From assembly GCA_963668605.1 (NCBI GenBank), contig OY764903.1:3410001-3474000 (forward strand): a stretch of DNA of 64,000 nucleotides, in the 5' to 3' direction. This stretch comes from G963668605 sp963668605. GTDB taxonomy: Bacteria; Acidobacteriota; Terriglobia; Bryobacterales; Bryobacteraceae. The translations under genes were made by a program, and so were the position numbers. Shown here one piece after another: positions 17,816 to 27,022 of this stretch (its first letter is position 1; each line of letters starts with the position of its first letter). The notes beneath the pieces were generated by a model. The model searched no databases. It saw nothing but the letters and a program-made list of their open reading frames with translations, and was not told where the DNA came from.

Positions 17816-18927
17816 AACACGCTCTCTTCCCTCACCGTGATCTGCCGCAGGAAATCGTGGTCGATCGCGTAGCCGAAGCCGGGGTCGCCGCGTAGCGCGA
17901 TCGTACCCTGGGGAGTCGTCTCCACGGGCGGCACGATGATGTCACGCGCCCAGTAACGCTTGCTCGCGGAGACGTCGCCGGGCAGCGTGAAGTTCGGCAG
18001 GCTGGCCAGAGCGACGTTGTGCGCGCGGCCGATGCCCGCCTCCAACATGCCACCGCACCAGACTGGAATGCCCGCCGCCTGAGCCACGTCGTGCACGCGC
18101 CTGGCTTCGCGAAAACCGCCGACGCGCCCGAGCTTGATATTGAGAATGCGGCAGGCGCGCATCTGAATCGCCTGCTCGGCGTGATGCGCGGAGCGGATGC
18201 ACTCGTCCAGGCAAATCGGTGTATCGAGTTTGGCCTGCAACTTGGCATGGTCGATGATGTCGTCATGCGCCAGCGGCTGCTCGATCATCATCAGATAAAA
18301 CTCGTCGAGCTGTTTCAGGCGCTCGCTGTCCGCCAGCGTATAAGCCGAATTCGCATCCGCCATCAGGCGGATGGAAGGGAACGTCTTGCGCACTTCGCGC
18401 AGAACCTCGACGTCCCAACCCGGCTTGATCTTCAGCTTGATGCGCTGATAGCCGGCGTTGAGTTCCGTTTCGATTTTGGCGAGCAACTGCGGCACCGTAT
18501 CCTGGATCCCGATCGAAACCCCGCACGGAATTTCCGTGCGCGCGCCGCCGCCGATCTGCTTCCAAAGCGGCTGGGCGTGGAGGCGCGCTTCGAGATCCCA
18601 AACGGCCGCCTCGAGACCTCCGCGCGCCATGAGGTGCCCGCGAATGTGCGCGGTGAGCGCGGCAACGTCATCGGCGCAAGCCAGGGTCTTGCCGGCGATG
18701 CGCGGCGCGGCGTAATCGCGCACGATGCGCCAGGCCGCTTCGGTCCACTCCTCGTTATAAAACGGGTTCTCGCCGCAGGTGACTTCGCCCCAACCCGAGA
18801 CACCGTCGCCGACAACCTCCACAAGCACAATCTGGCGCTCATAGGTGCGCCCAAAGCTGGTCTCGAAGAAATGCACCAGCGGCATACGGATCTGCCGCAA
18901 CACGATCTTTTCTACTTTGATTGCCAT
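17812..18927 (-). CDS. o-Succinylbenzoate synthase / N-succinylamino acid racemase family enzyme
   Basis: A 371-residue enolase-superfamily protein of the MenC/NSAR subgroup. Catalytic signatures are the KxK motif in RIKLKIKPGWD, metal ligands in LMADANSAY, MIEQPL and ICLDECI, the opposite Lys in LNIKLGRVGG, and GGMLEAGIGRAHN. The family makes o-succinylbenzoate for menaquinone or racemises N-succinylamino acids. No other men gene is nearby, and a GNAT gene overlaps it directly upstream, so NSAR activity is the better guess. It overlaps that GNAT gene by 16 bases. Confidence 0.85.
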   Translation of the reverse strand: MAIKVEKIVLRQIRMPLVHFFETSFGRTYERQIVLVEVVGDGVSGWGEVTCGENPFYNEEWTEAAWRIVRDYAAPRIAGKTLACADDVAALTAHIRGHLMARGGLEAAVWDLEARLHAQPLWKQIGGGARTEIPCGVSIGIQDTVPQLLAKIETELNAGYQRIKLKIKPGWDVEVLREVRKTFPSIRLMADANSAYTLADSERLKQLDEFYLMMIEQPLAHDDIIDHAKLQAKLDTPICLDECIRSAHHAEQAIQMRACRILNIKLGRVGGFREARRVHDVAQAAGIPVWCGGMLEAGIGRAHNVALASLPNFTLPGDVSASKRYWARDIIVPPVETTPQGTIALRGDPGFGYAIDHDFLRQITVREESVF

Positions 18928-19649
18928 GGTCCCAACAGATAGATTCCCGCCTCCGGGGTGCGCTCGAATCCAATCACCGCGAGCCCTCGCGCGAATAGAT
19001 CGACGAACTTGCGGCTCACCGCGCTCTGAATTTCCGCGGCACGCGCCGGTTCGTTTTCTCTAATTTCGGCGATATCGCCTGGCACAGTAATACTCGCCAC
19101 CGGTTGCTCACGCGGTGGAGGTGGCCCGCCATCGAGCAGTGCGGCGGCACGCGGACCGGAAACCCACCACTCCGCGATGCAACGGTCGGTCGGCAAGCCG
19201 CCGTGGAGCCGGCTGCTGGTGGAGCCGTACTGGTTGATCACATAGCGGCGTACCACCGCGCCAAGACGTTCGATGTTGAAATACGCGTTCTTGATTTCGA
19301 GCGGATCGAAGGTCCACTCCACCAGTTCAATCCCGTGCGCAATCGCATCCTCGCGCTGTTTCAACTTGATCGCGCGGCCGACGCCCGAATCGCGGTACTC
19401 CGGAAGAACTCCCAGCATGTGGCTGTGCAGGTAATACTGCCCGCCGGGTTTCAAGCCGGGGATTGCGAGCCCGAAGGCGATCATACGCGCGCCGTCGAAG
19501 GCGCCCAGCGTCTGCCCACCGATTTTGGAAGCAACGACAAACAGGCGCACGGGGAGCAACTCGATGTCCTTGAATCCCCAGATCTCTTTCTGCAAGGCAA
19601 CAGCCTCGACGAACTCGGAGTGTTTTTTCAACCAACGGATCTCGATCAT
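18912..19649 (-). CDS. GNAT-family acyltransferase (COG3375-like), possible amino acid N-succinyltransferase
   Basis: A 245-residue GNAT-like protein. The acyl-CoA loop region is SHMLGVLPEYRDSGVGRAIKLKQR and a conserved core is LVEWTFDPLEIKNAYFNIERLG. The ATG overlaps the mazG stop (ATGA), which fixes the start against a longer frame reaching 19949. Proteins of this type are encoded next to N-succinylamino acid racemases in Geobacillus, where a GNAT enzyme succinylates D-amino acids. The same pairing here suggests that role, but the acyl donor and acceptor are not shown by sequence. Confidence 0.8.
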   Translation of the reverse strand: MIEIRWLKKHSEFVEAVALQKEIWGFKDIELLPVRLFVVASKIGGQTLGAFDGARMIAFGLAIPGLKPGGQYYLHSHMLGVLPEYRDSGVGRAIKLKQREDAIAHGIELVEWTFDPLEIKNAYFNIERLGAVVRRYVINQYGSTSSRLHGGLPTDRCIAEWWVSGPRAAALLDGGPPPPREQPVASITVPGDIAEIRENEPARAAEIQSAVSRKFVDLFARGLAVIGFERTPEAGIYLLGPWQSK

Positions 19650-20452
19650 GCCTTGTTCTTCGCGTCCTGCCAGAGCGCCTCCATCTCGTCGAGCGTCGCG
19701 ACCTGCATCGTCTTGCCGCTGGCCGCAATGCCGTGCTCCACATGGGCGAAGCGCTGGCGGAATTTCGCATTTGTCTTGCGTAGCGCCTGCTCGGCATCGA
19801 CTTTCAGGAAACGGGCTAGATTGACGACGACGAAAAGCAGGTCGCCAACTTCGCCCTCGATTTCCTCCGGAGTGCCATTCGCCCGCGCTTCCGCAATCTC
19901 GTTCAGCTCTTCGTGCAACTTCTCGATCACCTGCTCGGGCGTATCCCAATCGAAGCCGACGGTCGCGGCTTTCTTCGTGAGATGCGTGGCTTCTACAGCC
20001 GCGGGCTGCGAACGCGAGATGCTCTCGAGCAGGCCCTGCTTGGGTTTTCCCTGGGCAAGTTTTTCCCCGTCCTTGATTTCGTCCCAGCGCGTCTTCACCT
20101 CATCGGCCGTCTTGGCGTCGCCGTCCGCAAAGATATGCGGATGGCGACGGACGAGTTTCTCGTTGATCGCGTCGAGCGATTCGCGAATCGTAAACTTGCC
20201 CTCTTCCGATGCCATCTGCGCGAAGAAGACAGCCTGCAGTATCAGGTCCCCGAGTTCGTCGGCGAGCCCATTCCAGTCGCGCGCGTCGATCGAATCGAGC
20301 ACCTCGTAAGTCTCTTCGAGAAGGTAGGGCTTGATGGAATCGAACGTCTGCTCGCGATCCCAAGGACAGCCATCGGGAGCACGCAAACGGGCCATAATCT
20401 CGACAAGGCGTTCAAATCTTGCGCCTACGCTGGGCGGGTTTCCAGAATTCAT
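19646..20452 (-). CDS. mazG: MazG nucleoside triphosphate pyrophosphohydrolase
   Basis: A 268-residue tandem MazG protein. The first domain has CPWDREQTFDSIKPYLLEETYEVLD and ELGDLILQAVFFAQ; the second has EELNEIAEA and EGEVGDLLFVVVNLARFL. The E-x2-E and E-x2-D metal-binding motifs are present in both. It hydrolyses NTPs to NMP and pyrophosphate as a house-cleaning enzyme. It is the first gene of a five-gene minus-strand operon and overlaps the GNAT gene by four bases. Confidence 0.94.
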   Translation of the reverse strand: MNSGNPPSVGARFERLVEIMARLRAPDGCPWDREQTFDSIKPYLLEETYEVLDSIDARDWNGLADELGDLILQAVFFAQMASEEGKFTIRESLDAINEKLVRRHPHIFADGDAKTADEVKTRWDEIKDGEKLAQGKPKQGLLESISRSQPAAVEATHLTKKAATVGFDWDTPEQVIEKLHEELNEIAEARANGTPEEIEGEVGDLLFVVVNLARFLKVDAEQALRKTNAKFRQRFAHVEHGIAASGKTMQVATLDEMEALWQDAKNKA

Positions 20453-20684
20453 GGGGGAACTTCAAATTTACCACGCGAATGTTAAGCTACGCCAAGCGCG
20501 GAACTCGCTCAGAAGCTTTGAATGCGTGCAACAGAGCGCCGCGCCACTCGATCCTTCGATCGGCGGAGAAGGACGAACAACATCCCGGCGCCATGCAACA
20601 GTTCAAGGACAGAGTGGCACGGAACTCACAATTTTCGATAGGCGGCGAGGGCGCAACTCGCCGCGAGACCGTTAGAAGGTAAGG
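20453..20684. other. Intergenic space between mazG and rubrerythrin genes
   Basis: 232 bases without a gene I can support. Two similar stretches, TCGATCGGCGGAGAAGG near 20562 and TCGATAGGCGGCGAGGG near 20635, form an imperfect direct repeat. No terminator, tRNA or clear promoter is visible. It should hold the mazG operon promoter on the minus strand. Confidence 0.4.
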
Positions 20685-21182
20685 CTATGCCACTTCGGCG
20701 TACTTCGCACCGAGCGTTCCGCAGATCGGGCATCTCTCGGGTGGTACGCCGAATTCGATGTGACCGCACACTGGGCAGAGGTAGAACTTGGCTTCAGCGA
20801 GATCCTCGCCCCGTTTGACGGCTTCGAGCGCCAGGCGGTAGAGTTCGGCGTGAACGGCTTCTGCCTTGACGGCGTAGCCGAACATGAACTTCGCACGATG
20901 GCCTTCGGCCTCCGCCAACTCAAGCATCGGCGGGTACATCGTCGTGTATTCGTACGTTTCACCGGCGATGGCTTCCTTGAGGTTGTCGGCTGTGGCGCCA
21001 ACGCCAGCAAGACTTTTCAAATGCCCCTCGGCGTGGATCCGTTCCGCTTCCGCGGTGGTCCGGAACAGGCGCGCGATGTTGGGGAGGCCATCCTGCTCGG
21101 CTTTCTTCGCGAAGGCGCGATATTTCTGGTTTGCCTGGCTCTCGCCGGCAAAGGCTTCTTTAAGGTTGTCAGTAGTAGTCAT
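20685..21182 (-). CDS. Rubrerythrin
   Basis: A 165-residue protein with a ferritin-like diiron domain followed by a rubredoxin-like domain. Glu/His ligands appear in AFAGESQANQKY, EAERIHAEGH, AIAGETYEYTTMY and VKAEAVHAELY. The rubredoxin-like [Fe(SCys)4] site is CPVCGH...CPICG. It reduces hydrogen peroxide in the cytoplasm, usually in micro-oxic or anaerobic bacteria. The ATG giving MTTTDNLKEAF is the family start. It is monocistronic. Confidence 0.95.
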   Translation of the reverse strand: MTTTDNLKEAFAGESQANQKYRAFAKKAEQDGLPNIARLFRTTAEAERIHAEGHLKSLAGVGATADNLKEAIAGETYEYTTMYPPMLELAEAEGHRAKFMFGYAVKAEAVHAELYRLALEAVKRGEDLAEAKFYLCPVCGHIEFGVPPERCPICGTLGAKYAEVA

Positions 21183-21220
21183 TGAGTAAAGTATTAGAAT
21201 CCCGGCATCCATCCGGGAGA

Positions 21221-23173
21221 TCAGGCGTAGCAGCGCACTTCAAATATGCGTGCCTCCTGAAGACTGTTCGACGCCGTCACGGTAATGCGCACGGCTTCCG
21301 CCTCGGCGGGCGGAAAGCGGTGACGCCGCAAGCGTTGGAAATTGCCTTGTACGGCAGCCACCTGGGTCCACTCGACGCTGCCGGGCCGGCGCAGCGCGAC
21401 CGTGTAATCCTTGACCGTCTCCGGCTGGGCCGCACGCACCTGGCCGGCATTAAAGTTGTTCTGCGATGTCAGCGTCAGAATGCGCTGGAAGCCGGTATCG
21501 AAGGTCACCTGAATTTCGCCGATCTTCTGCGGCTTGCTCCAGGCGAGTTCGATCCACGGAGCGGCTCCGTCCAGCTTCGCCGCCCAATGATGGATCTCTT
21601 CGCCGGTTTTGCCCGGGTAGTCCCGGACGTGACCATCGATAATATTTGCCGCGCGCGCCGGACCGTTTTCGGCGGAGGCGGTCACGCTCGCCTGCCGCGC
21701 CAGGTCGCGCGCATCCTCATTCTTGATCCCGCGAATCGTCTGGTCGTCGCGCAAGAGCGTCTGCTGGAGTTCTTTCAGCAGCGGCTTCTTCCCGTACAAA
21801 TCGCGCGGCATTACACCCCGGTCGAGAGCTAGCGCCGCCGCCGTACCCGCCGCCTGGCCTACCACCGCACAGGTCGCCATCACGCGCGTCGAAGTGAACG
21901 CCACGTGCGAGCAACTGATGTTGCGCCCGGCCAGAAACAGGTTCCGCACGTTCTTCGAGTACAGCGAACGATAGGGAATGTTGTAGACATCGGGCGTATG
22001 GATCGCAATATTCGGGCGGATGTCGGCGCGGTCGAAACCGCCCGGCGGATGGTCATCCATCGGCCAGCCCCCAAGCGCGACGCCGTCGTCGAACTGTCCA
22101 CCGTTTTCGAGATCCTTCTGATTAAGCATGTAGTCGCCGACTACGCGCCGGCTGCCGCGTTTGCCGGGAATCATGCCGACCCAATCGAGCGCCCAAGCGG
22201 CGCTTGAAGGTTGATCGCCACTGTTCTTGATGTAATCCCAGACTCCCAGCACGATCGAGAGCAACTCAAAACGGATGCGCTCGTTATCGCGAATCACGTC
22301 CTTGTCGCCGCCCCATGCGATCCACCAATAGCCATATTCCCACGAATTCACATTGCGGAACTTGAGCGTGTCTTTGGTGATCTTGCGCGCCCACGAGGGC
22401 GGTGTGAACGGCATCGGCTTGTCATAGTGCCGGGACGTGAACAGGATAGAGCTACCCAGCGTCTCGTTGTCAGCCTTGTCTACTGCATGCGATTCGCCGA
22501 ACTCGCTCTTAGCCTCGCGGCCCGTGCGAAACTCCGCGCCGGCTTCGAGAGACAGGCGGCTGTCCCCGGTTGCATCGCAGAACATCTTCGCCTTGATGCG
22601 GTAGAGGTGCTCAGTGCGGTCGCAGCGCACCATGACCTCCGTCAAGCGGTCGCCCTGTTTCTTCGCGGAGTACAACGTGCTATCGAGCAGCAGCGTGATA
22701 TTCGGCTCGCTGAGCACCTTGTCGTAAAGCGCCAGATCCCACAGCTCCCAACAGCGCTGCGGGTTGTTGGTGGCGTCGAGCAAGCGGATCTCCTCGAGAA
22801 TGCCGCCTTCGCGCCAGCCCTTGTGGCGGCTGTTAGCGCCGACCACGTGCATCTTGACCTCGCTCGATGAGTTACCGCCGAGTCGCGAACGGTCCTGCAC
22901 CAATATGACTTTCGCTCCATGCCGCGCTGCGGCAACGGCCGCACACACGCCGGCCAGTCCGCCGCCGGCCACTAGGAAGTCCGTTTCCAGATCGACGAGG
23001 GTCATATGCGGCTCGCCGGCAAAGGTGTTTCCCAGAGCCTTTGCCGGAACCAGCCGGTCCTCGCGCCGCCGTATGTCCTCGACACTGGCAGGCGCTGGCG
23101 GAATTTGGTCCGCCAGCACCACCAGCGAATATCCAGTGAAGGGCAGAGCGCCCGGAAAATCTCTTCGCTCCAC
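21221..23173 (-). CDS. Exported FAD-dependent oxidoreductase with discoidin-like C-terminal domain
   Basis: A 650-residue protein. The N-terminus MERRDFPGALPFTGYSLVVL looks like a twin-arginine signal. An FAD_oxidored domain follows with the dinucleotide motif FLVAGGGLAGVCAAVAAARHG, and then LAGRNISCSHVAFTSTRVM. Residues from about 490 form a beta-sandwich like F5/8 type C domains (WIELAWSKPQKIGEIQVTFD, ARIFEVRCYA). The substrate is unknown, probably a carbohydrate given the neighbours. The GTG start follows GGAGAATCC. It lies 13 bases from the end of a decayed TonB receptor. Confidence 0.85.
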   Translation of the reverse strand: MERRDFPGALPFTGYSLVVLADQIPPAPASVEDIRRREDRLVPAKALGNTFAGEPHMTLVDLETDFLVAGGGLAGVCAAVAAARHGAKVILVQDRSRLGGNSSSEVKMHVVGANSRHKGWREGGILEEIRLLDATNNPQRCWELWDLALYDKVLSEPNITLLLDSTLYSAKKQGDRLTEVMVRCDRTEHLYRIKAKMFCDATGDSRLSLEAGAEFRTGREAKSEFGESHAVDKADNETLGSSILFTSRHYDKPMPFTPPSWARKITKDTLKFRNVNSWEYGYWWIAWGGDKDVIRDNERIRFELLSIVLGVWDYIKNSGDQPSSAAWALDWVGMIPGKRGSRRVVGDYMLNQKDLENGGQFDDGVALGGWPMDDHPPGGFDRADIRPNIAIHTPDVYNIPYRSLYSKNVRNLFLAGRNISCSHVAFTSTRVMATCAVVGQAAGTAAALALDRGVMPRDLYGKKPLLKELQQTLLRDDQTIRGIKNEDARDLARQASVTASAENGPARAANIIDGHVRDYPGKTGEEIHHWAAKLDGAAPWIELAWSKPQKIGEIQVTFDTGFQRILTLTSQNNFNAGQVRAAQPETVKDYTVALRRPGSVEWTQVAAVQGNFQRLRRHRFPPAEAEAVRITVTASNSLQEARIFEVRCYA

Positions 23174-23186
23174 GGATTCTCCTTGT

Positions 23187-24106
23187 CTAAAAAATTAGTT
23201 TCAAACCGAACTGAATGATGCGCGCGTCGGCGGCGCTCGTGATGACGCCGAACGAGCCGCTTTGGTTCAGACCGTTGGCGAAGCCGGCGCGGAACACCGT
23301 GCGTCCACCTCCGAAGATATCGTAAGCCGTGCCGAGACGCGGGCCGAAGTCTTTACCGTCGCTGTTGCGGAGCGGGCGCGGCTGGCCGTCGACGCCGGCA
23401 TAGACAGTGCGCCCGTAAAACTCCGTTCCGGGAATCTGCGGCAAGAGGTCGATGTTCGACATGCCGTTCCAGCACTCAACCGGCTGCTGCTGATAGTCGT
23501 AGCGCAACCCAAGGTTGACCGTCAGTTTGTGGCTCACCTTCCAGTCGTCATTAATGAACAGACTGGTAGAAAAACCCTGGAACGCCGCGCCAACGTGGCG
23601 AGTGACGGAAGCACTGACGACCTCGCCCAAAAGGAACGAGGCGTAGGTGGGGCCGTGCCGGTATTGAAGGCGGGAGTGCCACTATTGAAAGACGGCATGG
23701 TATCGGGCGGAACGATAGGCGGCAAGCCGATTTTCTGCGGAAGATCTTTTCCAAAGCTGCGCACCTGGAAGGGGAACGAGGAGCACGTCACGCCGAGGCG
23801 GAATTCGTTCAACAGCGACTGCGAGAAGGTGTGCGTGTCGGAGAGCAGGAAGTTCTGATTGGTGAGAGTGTCGTCGCGCTTGGAGACGTCCGGATCCGGA
23901 TAGACTGCGCCGGCGACGTTTGCGGCACCGCTATCCGTTTAGTGCCGGAAGCGCCCATAGCGGAAGAATATCGAATTGCGGTCCGAGAAGCGGTGATCCG
24001 CCTTGAAGGTAAATGCCGTGAAGAGTGCTGCTCATCGACGTTGCGCTGATGGTTATTCGGATTCGTGAAGGCAAACAGTGACGTTAGACGTGGACTACAG
24101 GACATG
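23187..24106 (-). pseudogene. Decayed Oar-like TonB-dependent receptor
   Basis: Receptor sequence survives in pieces in different frames. One is the barrel segment FKADHRFSDRNSIFFRYGR, then an in-frame TAA at 23941-23939, then LTNQNFLLSDTHTFSQSLLN and NEFRLGVTCSSFPFQVRSF. A frameshift near 23650 moves to the frame reading YASFLLGEVVSASVTRHVG and on to LGLRYDYQQQPVE. Another shift lies near 24020. The N-terminal signal, regulatory and plug domains are missing, and several hundred barrel residues are deleted before the terminal RIIQFGLKLIF. It is a remnant, not a short functional gene. Confidence 0.85.
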
Positions 24107-24300
24107 GTAGACTCCCTTCGACTGTGATTCAGTAATATCATCGGTGGCAGCAAAAGCAATCGCGTAACAGAGAACGTTTGAAAGCGCCGGGGCCGCCGGG
24201 ATACAGCGCCATAAACGGGGGGAATGTTGCGGTCCGAGAGAATCGGACGTAGCCGCATGATCCAGACTTGCGCTAAAGTCTTGTTGGTAATGGAGGATTC

Positions 24301-24942
24301 ATGACGATGCATTTAGTTTTGGCGCTGCTGATGTTTGTAGCGTCTGCCCCCGCGGCGATTGAAGAGGGTTTCGTTTCCTTGTTTGATGGAAAGAGCCTGA
24401 ATGGTTGGACTCTGAAGCGCCCCTCTGGCACCGGCTGCCAGGTGAAGGACGGGCTCCTGGTTTTTCCTGCCGATGGTGGAGGAGACCTGCTCACCAATAA
24501 GGAGTACGCCAACTTCATACTGCGTCTGGAGTATCGCCTGGAACCGGCTGGCAACAATGGCGTAGGCATTCACGTTCCTCCTGAAGGGCATGCTTCCTAT
24601 GACGGGATGGAGATTCAGATTCTCGATGACCAGAATGCGAAGTACAAAGGGAAGATCCGCTCGGAACAACACACCGGATCCGTCTACGATGTAATCCCGG
24701 CGCGCACCGGTTTTCAGAAGCCCGCCGGCGAGTGGAACCAGAATGAGATTTCGATAAGCGGGCGCCACATTCGAGTGACGTTGAACGGCGCGATTATTCT
24801 GGACGCCGATCTCGATACTGTGCGCGAGCCTGAGGTCTTGAAGAAGCACCCCGGCCTGGCGCGTACGACTGGCCGCGTTGGATTGCTCGGCCACAAGACT
24901 AGAGTCGAGTTTCGCAACATTCGCATCAAGGAACTGCCGTAA
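24301..24942 (+). CDS. Secreted DUF1080 (3-keto-disaccharide hydrolase-like) protein
   Basis: A 213-residue protein with a signal peptide (MTMHLVLALLMFVASAPAA) and a single concanavalin-like DUF1080 domain. Signature parts are GFVSLFDGKSLNGW, GNNGVGIHVPPEGHASYDGMEIQILDD and KPAGEWNQNEI. Family members bind or hydrolyse 3-keto-glycosides outside the cytoplasm. GGAGGATTC immediately precedes the ATG. It is followed 40 bases later by an exported enolase-superfamily enzyme on the same strand, so the two may work on related sugars. Confidence 0.9.
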   Translation: MTMHLVLALLMFVASAPAAIEEGFVSLFDGKSLNGWTLKRPSGTGCQVKDGLLVFPADGGGDLLTNKEYANFILRLEYRLEPAGNNGVGIHVPPEGHASYDGMEIQILDDQNAKYKGKIRSEQHTGSVYDVIPARTGFQKPAGEWNQNEISISGRHIRVTLNGAIILDADLDTVREPEVLKKHPGLARTTGRVGLLGHKTRVEFRNIRIKELP

Positions 24943-24982
24943 CTGCACGTTTGTTATGTGATGGAGAGCAACTCAAAACATC

Positions 24983-26311
24983 ATGGATAGACGAAATCTG
25001 CTGAAAAGCTTCGCGGCAGCCGCACCACTTGCCGCTGCGCCGCTCGCCGCCGCGCAATCCCAGGCGCGCCGCGGGTTGCCGCCTTTGAAGATTACCGATG
25101 TGAAGACCATACTCACGCAGCCGGCCGGCACGCACCTGGTGGTCGTGAAGGTGTACACCAGCGAGCCGGGCCTGTACGGGATAGGCTGCGCGACGCATCG
25201 CGAGCGGCCTCTGGCCGTGGCTGCGGTTGTCGATCAATACCTGAAGCCGTGGCTGATCGGAAGGAACTGCGATGAGATCGAGGACATCTGGCAGTCTGCC
25301 TATGTCTCTTCCTACTTCCGAAGCGGCCCCACGTTGAACAACGCCTTGAGCGGAGTCGACGGGGCGCTCTGGGACATCCTCGGCAAGCGGACCGGAGTGC
25401 CCGTCTATCAACTTTTGGGAGGAAAGGTTCGCGCTGCGGTGCCGCTCTACGCCCACTCGAGCGCGCTCGAGCTACCCGCGCTGGTCGAATCGGTCCAGAA
25501 GTGGATGGCGCAGGGTTACCGGCATGTGCGTGTGCAATTGGCCACACCCGGATTCGCGGGCTACGGCGTCTCGGGCGCCACGACGGCTGGCTCTATTCAG
25601 AATCTACGTCCCACCGGCGCGCCCAAGTCGGAAGTCTTCGAACCCACGCCCTACCTCAACAACACGATTAAGATGTTCGAGCACCTGCGCGCCAAACTCG
25701 GCTTTGACGTGGAGTTGCTGCACGACGTTCACGAGCGCCTTCCGCCAGCCCAGTCGCTGCAACTGGCGAAGGCGCTCGAGCCGCATCGATTGTTCTTTTT
25801 GGAAGACGCCTTTGCGCCGGAAGACGTGGGCTGGTTCCAGATCATGCGGCAGCAGACGACCACCCCGATCGCGATGGGCGAGTTGTTCGTCAACCGTCAC
25901 GAGTGGCTTCCGCTGGTCACGAACCGCTGGATCGACTTCGTCCGGCATCACATCTCGGCGGTGGGCGGACTGAACATGGCGCGCAAGATAGCAGCCTGCT
26001 GTGAGTTCTTCGGCGTCCGCACCGCATGGCACGGCCCGAGCAACGTTTCCCCAGTGGGACACGCGGTCAACATGCATCTCGACCTTGCGATTCCCAACTT
26101 CGGCATCCAGGAACAGAACACGTTCTCCGCAGCGGTTCGCGAGGTGTTCCCCGGCGCTCCGGAGATTCGCGGCGGCTATATGTACTCGAATGATAAGCCG
26201 GGGCTGGGCATCGATCTGGACGAGAAGGCCGCGGCTCGCTTTGCCTACACCAGCCCGGGCGGCATTCGTCCTTCCGACCGCCGTCTGGACGGAACGATCG
26301 TGCGGCCGTAG
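24983..26311 (+). CDS. Exported enolase-superfamily dehydratase, ManD/RspA-like
   Basis: A 442-residue protein. MDRRNLLKSFAAAAPLAAAPL is a Tat-like signal. The N-terminal capping domain is followed by a barrel with ELLHDVHERLPP, LFFLEDAFAPED and TPIAMGELFVNRHEW. The late motif YMYSNDKPGLGIDLDE is typical of D-mannonate dehydratase (ManD/RspA). Predicted activity is dehydration of a sugar acid, with D-mannonate the reference substrate; many homologues are weak or inactive. Export is unusual for this family and suggests an extracytoplasmic role. Confidence 0.82.
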   Translation: MDRRNLLKSFAAAAPLAAAPLAAAQSQARRGLPPLKITDVKTILTQPAGTHLVVVKVYTSEPGLYGIGCATHRERPLAVAAVVDQYLKPWLIGRNCDEIEDIWQSAYVSSYFRSGPTLNNALSGVDGALWDILGKRTGVPVYQLLGGKVRAAVPLYAHSSALELPALVESVQKWMAQGYRHVRVQLATPGFAGYGVSGATTAGSIQNLRPTGAPKSEVFEPTPYLNNTIKMFEHLRAKLGFDVELLHDVHERLPPAQSLQLAKALEPHRLFFLEDAFAPEDVGWFQIMRQQTTTPIAMGELFVNRHEWLPLVTNRWIDFVRHHISAVGGLNMARKIAACCEFFGVRTAWHGPSNVSPVGHAVNMHLDLAIPNFGIQEQNTFSAAVREVFPGAPEIRGGYMYSNDKPGLGIDLDEKAAARFAYTSPGGIRPSDRRLDGTIVRP

Positions 26312-26324
26312 GTCGAGGCAGGCC

Positions 26325-26948
26325 ATGTTTCGAACCGTGTTTGTTATATTAGCCGGGACGATGAGCTTAAGTGCTCAAACACTCGATCGCTCCGAGCGTG
26401 AGCGGGCAACTGTTGAACTCGAGGCATCGCGGCGCTTGCTGCGAGACGCCGTCGCCGGACTGGACGAAGCGCAGATGCGATTCCAACCCGCGCCCGGACG
26501 CTGGTCGATCGCCGAGTGCGTCGAGCATATCGCCCTAACCGAAGACTACTATTACGATCTGATCACCGGTAAATTGAAGAACTCGCCCGCGGAGCCGGGT
26601 AAGCGTGCCGAGGTCCGGGGCAAGGACAAGATTGTGCTGGAAAAGATGCCGGACCGCGAGTCGAAGCGGATCACGATAGCGCCTCTGGAACCGAAAGGCC
26701 GCTGGCCGGGCCCAGGCGAGGCGCTAGCGCATTTCGAGAAGAGCCGCGCCCGGCTGTCCAATTACGTCCAGACGACAAAGGATGATCTGCGCGACCATTT
26801 CCAGGCGCACCGGGCGGTGGGTCTGATTGATGGATATCAGTGGATACTGCTTGCCTCGGGACATGTGCGGCGGCATGTGAAACAGATCGAGGAAGTGAAG
26901 GAGAGCCCGGGATTTGCGAAGCTGCGTCCGGGGTCTTCAGCCCGCTGA
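26325..26948 (+). CDS. Secreted DinB-like protein
   Basis: A 207-residue protein with a short signal peptide (MFRTVFVILAGTMSLSAQ) and a DinB_2 four-helix domain. The candidate metal histidines are in WSIAECVEHIALTEDYYY and SGHVRRHVKQIEEV. DinB proteins include thiol-dependent transferases and many of unknown function; exported copies are common in Acidobacteriota. It starts 13 bases after the dehydratase gene, so cotranscription is likely. Confidence 0.82.
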   Translation: MFRTVFVILAGTMSLSAQTLDRSERERATVELEASRRLLRDAVAGLDEAQMRFQPAPGRWSIAECVEHIALTEDYYYDLITGKLKNSPAEPGKRAEVRGKDKIVLEKMPDRESKRITIAPLEPKGRWPGPGEALAHFEKSRARLSNYVQTTKDDLRDHFQAHRAVGLIDGYQWILLASGHVRRHVKQIEEVKESPGFAKLRPGSSAR

Positions 26949-27022
26949 TGCCGTCTGGCGCGGCGCTACATGTGACCACAAGCGCCACAGGAATCGCCTT
27001 GTTTTCAGAAACGAACTGACAC

